The notes beneath the pieces were generated by a model that made no database searches, was not told the DNA's origin, and worked only from the letters and a program-made list of their open reading frames with translations. A DNA stretch of 49,000 nucleotides from Apostichopus japonicus (Eukaryota; Echinodermata; Holothuroidea; Aspidochirotida; Stichopodidae): assembly GCF_037975245.1 (NCBI RefSeq), contig NC_092568.1, positions 39,884,631 to 39,933,630 on the forward strand, given 5' to 3'. The first letter of the stretch is position 1, and the number at the start of each line of letters is the position of its first letter. The translations under genes were made by a program, and so were the position numbers. Positions 45,813-49,000 of the stretch are shown here, piece after piece.

Positions 45813-46469
45813 AGATACGGGCCTATAGGAGCGATACCCCAAAATGTCCCGGACATACTATAGGCGAAGGAAGCTATCCGCCGCGACTGCATGTGCGACT
45901 GCGGTCGAAGGGTCGTTCATGAGTGGTCATCATGGAGATTCGAGACCGTTCAGACCAATAATATATTTTTCGCACATGTAATTTTTTTTCGACACCCAAA
46001 ATCCCAGTGGGAGGGCGACTAGGGGGGGGGGACAAGCTTTCATGGGGGCTGTCTCACCCACGCCCCCCCCCCTTGGTTACACCACTGGTGGATTTGCATG
46101 AGTGCCAAACCGCTGAATTTCTCTTCATTCATTGTAGAACGCACGTTGTTTTTTATTCTGCGCATTGCGCTGAAAGACCTTTCAGCAGTTGCCGAAGCTA
46201 TTGGCATAGTTAATCATGGTTAGTATTAATAAGATGTTAAAAAACCTGACAAGATCGGATCCTAGTCTTTTTCGGCGGGAAGAGTGTTAAATGAAACGGC
46301 ACGCGACAGAAGTTACAGCCTAGATGACAGAAGAATAGGTCACCTAATTTAGCCATATTCTTGCTACGTTCATTTCAATAGTTTTTCCTGTCTAGACTCT
46401 TAAACTCGTCCAGCAAGCTTATGGATTTTGAATTATGGGTGTTTAAAAAAAAAAAGATAACTTGGCCAA

Positions 46470-46560
46470 AAAAATTGTAGGCCCGGGCCTACAGTGCTAC
46501 AAACTGGCTACGCCCTGTAGGCCCGGGCCTACAGTGCTACATACTGGCTACGCCCCTGGG
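46470..46560. repeat. Tandem pair of palindromic segments
   Basis: The phrase tgtaggcccgggcctacagt with gctaca and ctggctacgccc occurs twice about 46 bp apart. gtaggcccgggcctac is a perfect 16-bp palindrome. The ctacgccc ending suggests remnants of the gcgtagcc family end. Confidence 0.75.
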
Positions 46561-46632
46561 TATACACTCTCGTCCGTCGGATGGGGACGTTAAATGGCGG
46601 TCCCGGGCGCGAATTCATACCCCTGCCTCATT

Positions 46633-47112
<480 letters not shown>

Positions 47113-47754
47113 CGTCGTCGTCATCGTCACCGTCAACGTCGTCTCGTCGCCATCGTCATCGTCATCTTCATAATCATCATCATCATTATTATCCTCTGGA
47201 CACTTATCGAAAAGTGAAGACTTGCAATAAACCGGTGTTCTCTACTATCTAACACGGTAAACGTTCACATGTAGCCTAATTGGGGTATTCAATTATATAA
47301 TCTTGTGTAGTGATAGCTACACAACTTCTGTATAATGTAAGTTACTTCAGAATGAAGTATTTCTCCTACCTAAAATAAGGTGTAAAGGAGCATGTACACA
47401 ACATAGATGTAATAATTTAAATAATTATTTAGGTATCTACTGCACAGTTTTACTTCCCTTTGAAAAGTTGCAAATCTGACACTTAACACACTGAGATATA
47501 AAGATATCAGAAAACAACAGTTATTGTATTTGTGGAGACCACACATTTTTCAGCCAAGTTAAAATATTGTAACAGAAATATCATATCACTTTCAGTCAAT
47601 TGATAGCGAAACATTATCGTCATAGAATTGAGCGTTCCCTCAGTTCTACCCGTCGATGGTCCCCAGAAGTCTGTAATTGTATCTCTCCCAAAATATGTGT
47701 AGACTGTAGAGCTGTTGCGAGTTGCAGGTGGGGACATCCAATGACAATATAACC

Positions 47755-47840
47755 CAGGGGTTCCCTAACTGGGGTGCATGAACCCCCAGGGGGGGGGTGT
47801 GACTCCATCCCAGGGAGTTCGTGAGACGTTTCTGAATTAA
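47755..47840 (+). mobile_element. Possible hAT transposon terminus
   Basis: caggggttccctaactgggg followed by tgcatgaaccccc resembles the CAGGGGTTCCC ends of Charlie-like hAT elements. The opposite end was not found in the window and no transposase ORF was seen. Confidence 0.4.
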
Positions 47841-48525
47841 AGTGTTACCGCTTAAGTGTAAAGACAATTAGACTGTACCATTTTAAGTGTTTATAATGTA
47901 ATCTCTGTAAAGTCTTTTAATGCCGTAATCTGTGGTAAATTCATATGTCAGTGAATCAGCTATCGACTGAAAACATTAATAAATTAGAGATCAACCAGTC
48001 ATCAACCTCTTCTCCGATTTTTGTCTTGATATGTGTTAAAGATTTTTATTAGTTTAAGCAGCCGGACTTCGGGACACACTGGTCAACGAGTCATCCAGGT
48101 AGTTCATACAGCATTGTGAAAGATTCTTTTGAAATTGCGGTTCTGAAAAGTACTAAATGTTAAGCTGAAAATGCACAATTATTAAAGAGGAATTCCATAA
48201 TGTAGGAATATCTTTCTAATTATGCAAACCATTTATGGAAATATCACTACAAGAAGGGGGAGGGGGCACACCATCTAATGTTTCTACAAGTGAAGCACTC
48301 TTTATGTCTAAATATGTTCAACTTGTGCACATGGCGACGAGTTTGCGTAGACTTCTCGATCACATCAGTATCTCAATCACTGCTATGATCAAAGATCTAT
48401 GTGTATTTTGTTTTTAACAAACTGCAGATTTGTGTTTTCCTCAACATCTTCTCTACGACCAGGGCGTTAGTCACGCCCACCCAAACCCAAAGAACTTGTA
48501 TAGAAATTAATGAACTATTTCTAAT
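47841..48525. other. AT-rich sequence, nothing recognised
   Basis: No gene, RNA gene or tandem array was seen. It may be interior sequence of the possible hAT element starting at 47755. Confidence 0.4.
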
Positions 48526-49000
48526 GGTGATCTCTCCGACATCCTATCGACGGCTGAGGGCTATCAAGTGAGTGGCCTAACTTAAGTATCAAATATAACC
48601 AATACAATGGGTTCAATGACAACTGCAAAATGAGACACATCTACAATAATCATTAAGGCTGAATATAAATGAAATCTGTTTCCAGTAAATATCATACGTA
48701 TTACGTAATCTATAATACAGAAATAATTGGAACGGATAAACAATATTGACTATATGTCATTATCGATGGAACACGTAGTTACGAAATTACACAATGGATT
48801 GTGTAAAGTATATATCTATGTTATGACTTTTACTTAAACACAAAGCATCTCTGTGTGCTTACAGCCATCACAGATTAACTGAACATTATTCAACTAAGAA
48901 GCTATATATACTTCTGGAAAATACAAAGTATTTCGTTCTTGTATTGAAATTATGGAATAATTTCTACTGATGATGTCTCCGACATCCTATCGACGGCTGA
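48526..49000. repeat. Direct repeat flanking ~400 bp at window end
   Basis: tctccgacatcctatcgacg followed by gctga occurs at about 48534 and again at the last bases of the window (about 48976), preceded in both by a similar tttcta-tgatg phrase. The spacing is about 440 bp. It could be the start of a long-period tandem array or two copies of a dispersed repeat. Confidence 0.6.

Noticed and set aside
47507-47737. Minus-strand ORF (MSPPATRNSST...) as a possible missing ACSS1 exon
   Set aside because: No similarity to the ACSS1 N-terminal motifs and no supporting splice sites with correct phase.

Overview
The window is animal nuclear DNA: AT-rich, intron-rich, and loaded with minisatellites, tRNA-derived SINEs and transposon fragments. 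It holds two protein genes, both on the minus strand. I reconstructed them exon by exon from protein motifs, GT/AG splice sites and matching intron phases. SINEs, MITEs, a Ty1/copia relic and heavy minisatellite load fit a marine invertebrate, perhaps a deuterostome (echinoderm, hemichordate or amphioxus). I cannot fix the species.

Layout. 1-2958: sequence downstream of ACSS1, no gene seen. 2959-20077: eleven C-terminal exons of a mitochondrial-type acetyl-CoA synthetase (ACSS1-like), phase-consistent throughout. Its introns carry minisatellites, two SINEs and an ATC/GATCAT microsatellite. 20505-21850: broken Ty1/copia pol remnant. 21922-22590: non-autonomous repeat, with related copies inverted at 44.46-44.60 kb and 45.3-45.8 kb. 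22672-31044: 8.4-kb satellite-like array of a 48-bp unit, containing a nearly perfect 4,018-bp duplication. 31138-44215: N-alpha-acetyltransferase 40 (NAA40/NatD), seven confident exons plus a tentative 3-codon first exon. Its introns contain a hAT-type MITE with an intact 8-bp target-site duplication, a 219-bp tandem duplication, arrays of 81-86 bp and 57 bp, and a MITE with telomere-like repeats. 44216-49000: no gene seen; repeats, a tRNA-like SINE ending in a long ATC tail, and a possible hAT end.

Biology. ACSS1 makes acetyl-CoA from acetate in mitochondria. NAA40 uses acetyl-CoA to acetylate the N-termini of histones H4 and H2A. The shared metabolite is suggestive only; nothing in the sequence shows co-regulation.

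Most striking signal. In three ACSS1 introns the minisatellite unit contains the 3' end of the preceding exon plus its splice donor, so the true exon-intron boundary is one member of a tandem array. One of those exons also has decayed copies of its acceptor and 5' end on the other side. I recall similar junction-spanning ('mirage') minisatellites being reported at an amphioxus Adh locus, but could not verify that here. Second, ACSS1 lacks its first ~210-220 residues, and same-strand NAA40 plus the 8.4-kb array lie where the missing exons should be. This implies nesting, truncation or misassembly.
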